In this document: positions 62,885 through 64,000 of the stretch, in pieces
Numbering within the stretch: position 1 is the stretch's first letter
Layout of the letters: the number at the start of each line of letters is the position of its first letter
Program-made: the position numbers and the translations under genes
Notes under the pieces: model-generated
Told to the model about the DNA's origin: nothing
Databases searched by the model: none
The model's input: only the letters and a program-made list of their open reading frames with translations
Assembly (NCBI RefSeq): GCF_036417845.1
Contig: NC_090020.1
Location: forward strand, 38,362,425-38,426,424
Direction: 5' to 3'
Length of the DNA: 64,000 nucleotides
DNA from: Apteryx mantelli
Taxonomy: Eukaryota > Chordata > Aves > Apterygiformes > Apterygidae

Positions 62885-64000
62885 CTGCAATACTGAAAGG
62901 ATTAAGTGAACAGCCATGTTAAAACAGATTTGATACTAGCTTGTACATCAGCAATGACTTTCATGCTACAGTAAAGTAAGTTTTACTACTATGTAAAAAT
63001 AAGATGAACTGAAAAATTTTCACTCCTTTTTGCACACAGAATATCAAATCAACTATTTGCATAGGCACATACAGAAGTTAAGGATAGATGTTATAATCAG
63101 TTAGGGACAACTATAGAAGCTTTCACTGTTCATTACACAAATAAAAAAAGTTTTAGCCTGTTTTAAAAAAAATTAACTTCTGCAAGGGTTTTTATCCTAC
63201 AGTTGCTTGAAAATTGAACAGTACTATCTTACAAGGCATGTGGTAACATTACAATGACTTATTCTGAGTTAAGTTCAAAGGAGGAGTTTAATATGTCACT
63301 TCAAAAAAAAAAAAAAAAAACACAGCTCAGGTCTCTCATTAGTGCCATTAGGATTTTGGCTTTGATATTTTTGTTTTCCTTTTAATCTTTCAAGTACAGT
63401 CTAAGAACTGTGTTCAAATCCAGATAACCAGAGCTATGTTGTCTACAGTCCTCCTGTTGCATTCTTTAGAATATGAAATGTATTCTGAAATTACTTGGAT
63501 ATTAGAGCAAGGACTACAAAAGAAAACCTTAGAACACGAAGGAGTCATTCGTTTGTATTAGAAGGAACAATCACTCTCACCCTTTCTCTACCCACATGAT
63601 TTCTGAACAGAAAATAAAGACTGCCATAGATTAGGAAAGACAACTTGTCGTGGAATTTCTCTAACACATGAGACGTGTGAGAGGTTACAAAAAAAAAGCC
63701 TGAAATGTATGCCTTATGTCCAATGAAATTATTAATTTTGATGCTATCTGAATGGCTTTATAAAGAAAAAAAAAAAGTATTGCCCATCTTTTATGGTTTC
63801 CCAATTAAACACTCTGAAAGGTAAAAAATAATAATAATAATAATAATAAATAATACCATTGTAATATCAGCATGTGCAATGTGTTACATCCATACTGTTA
63901 AACACTCCCCCCTATCCATTTTCAAACTGAGATGTTCCCCTTTTGGAAACCCCCGCACAATATAAAGAATATCAATTTCTTCTACCCTTAACCTTAGTGA
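62885..64000 (-). other. SLC12A2: SLC12A2 intron (continues beyond the window)
   Basis: AT-rich, with A18 (63,303-63,320) and an (AAT)n microsatellite at about 63,827-63,855. The preceding exon (expected to encode the L-G-D-I-N-T segment) is not present before 64,000. Confidence 0.7.
63827..63855 (+). repeat. (AAT)n microsatellite
   Basis: Eight or nine AAT units with one extra A, in the SLC12A2 intron at the right edge. Confidence 0.85.

Overview
This is vertebrate, almost certainly avian, nuclear DNA. Two multi-exon genes lie in it, together with CR1 LINEs whose 3' ends carry the bird-type 8-bp terminal repeat. The first gene is the 3' part of fibrillin-2 (FBN2) on the + strand: 24 coding exons at 1875-32518 that correspond to exons 42-65 of the 65-exon vertebrate fibrillin layout. 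The second is the 3' end of the Na-K-2Cl cotransporter NKCC1 (SLC12A2) on the - strand: three coding exons at 60445-62884, with more of the gene beyond the right edge. The two genes converge tail to tail, the same order as in mammals. The compact introns also suit a bird. I believe this block is Z-linked in chicken, but that is recalled knowledge and nothing in the sequence shows it.

Layout. 1-1874 is intron. 1875-32518 encodes about 1,123 residues of fibrillin-2: the end of TB5, seven cbEGF domains, TB6 (two exons), five cbEGFs, TB7 (one exon), seven cbEGFs, then the C-terminal region with a furin-type site (R-N-K-R) and the propeptide known in mammals as placensin. 32519 to about 34125 is the FBN2 3'UTR, ending at an AATAAA with a GT-rich downstream element and carrying two miR-29-type seed matches. 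34.1-57.6 kb is intergenic and holds CR1 remnants of different ages: an ancient L3/CR1-like piece near 40.6 kb, an internally deleted copy at 47.35-48.39 kb, and an almost full-length copy at about 49.33-53.50 kb with recognisable ORF1 (SGNH esterase) and ORF2 (endonuclease plus reverse transcriptase) that is broken by stops and a frameshift.

The most open question is a CpG-dense island at about 55.26-55.96 kb. It has two CCAAT boxes, GC boxes, an E-box and a minus-strand ATG in strong Kozak context followed 15 codons later by a good splice donor. It looks like a housekeeping-type promoter, yet it sits between two convergent genes and I recognise no gene starting there. From about 57.6 kb rightwards the sequence is SLC12A2 3'UTR, exons and introns.

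The two named genes are not known to act together: fibrillin-2 is an extracellular microfibril protein, and NKCC1 is a plasma-membrane ion transporter. Exon coordinates come from reading splice sites and reading frame by eye. Symbols rest on recognising the proteins, not on a database search.
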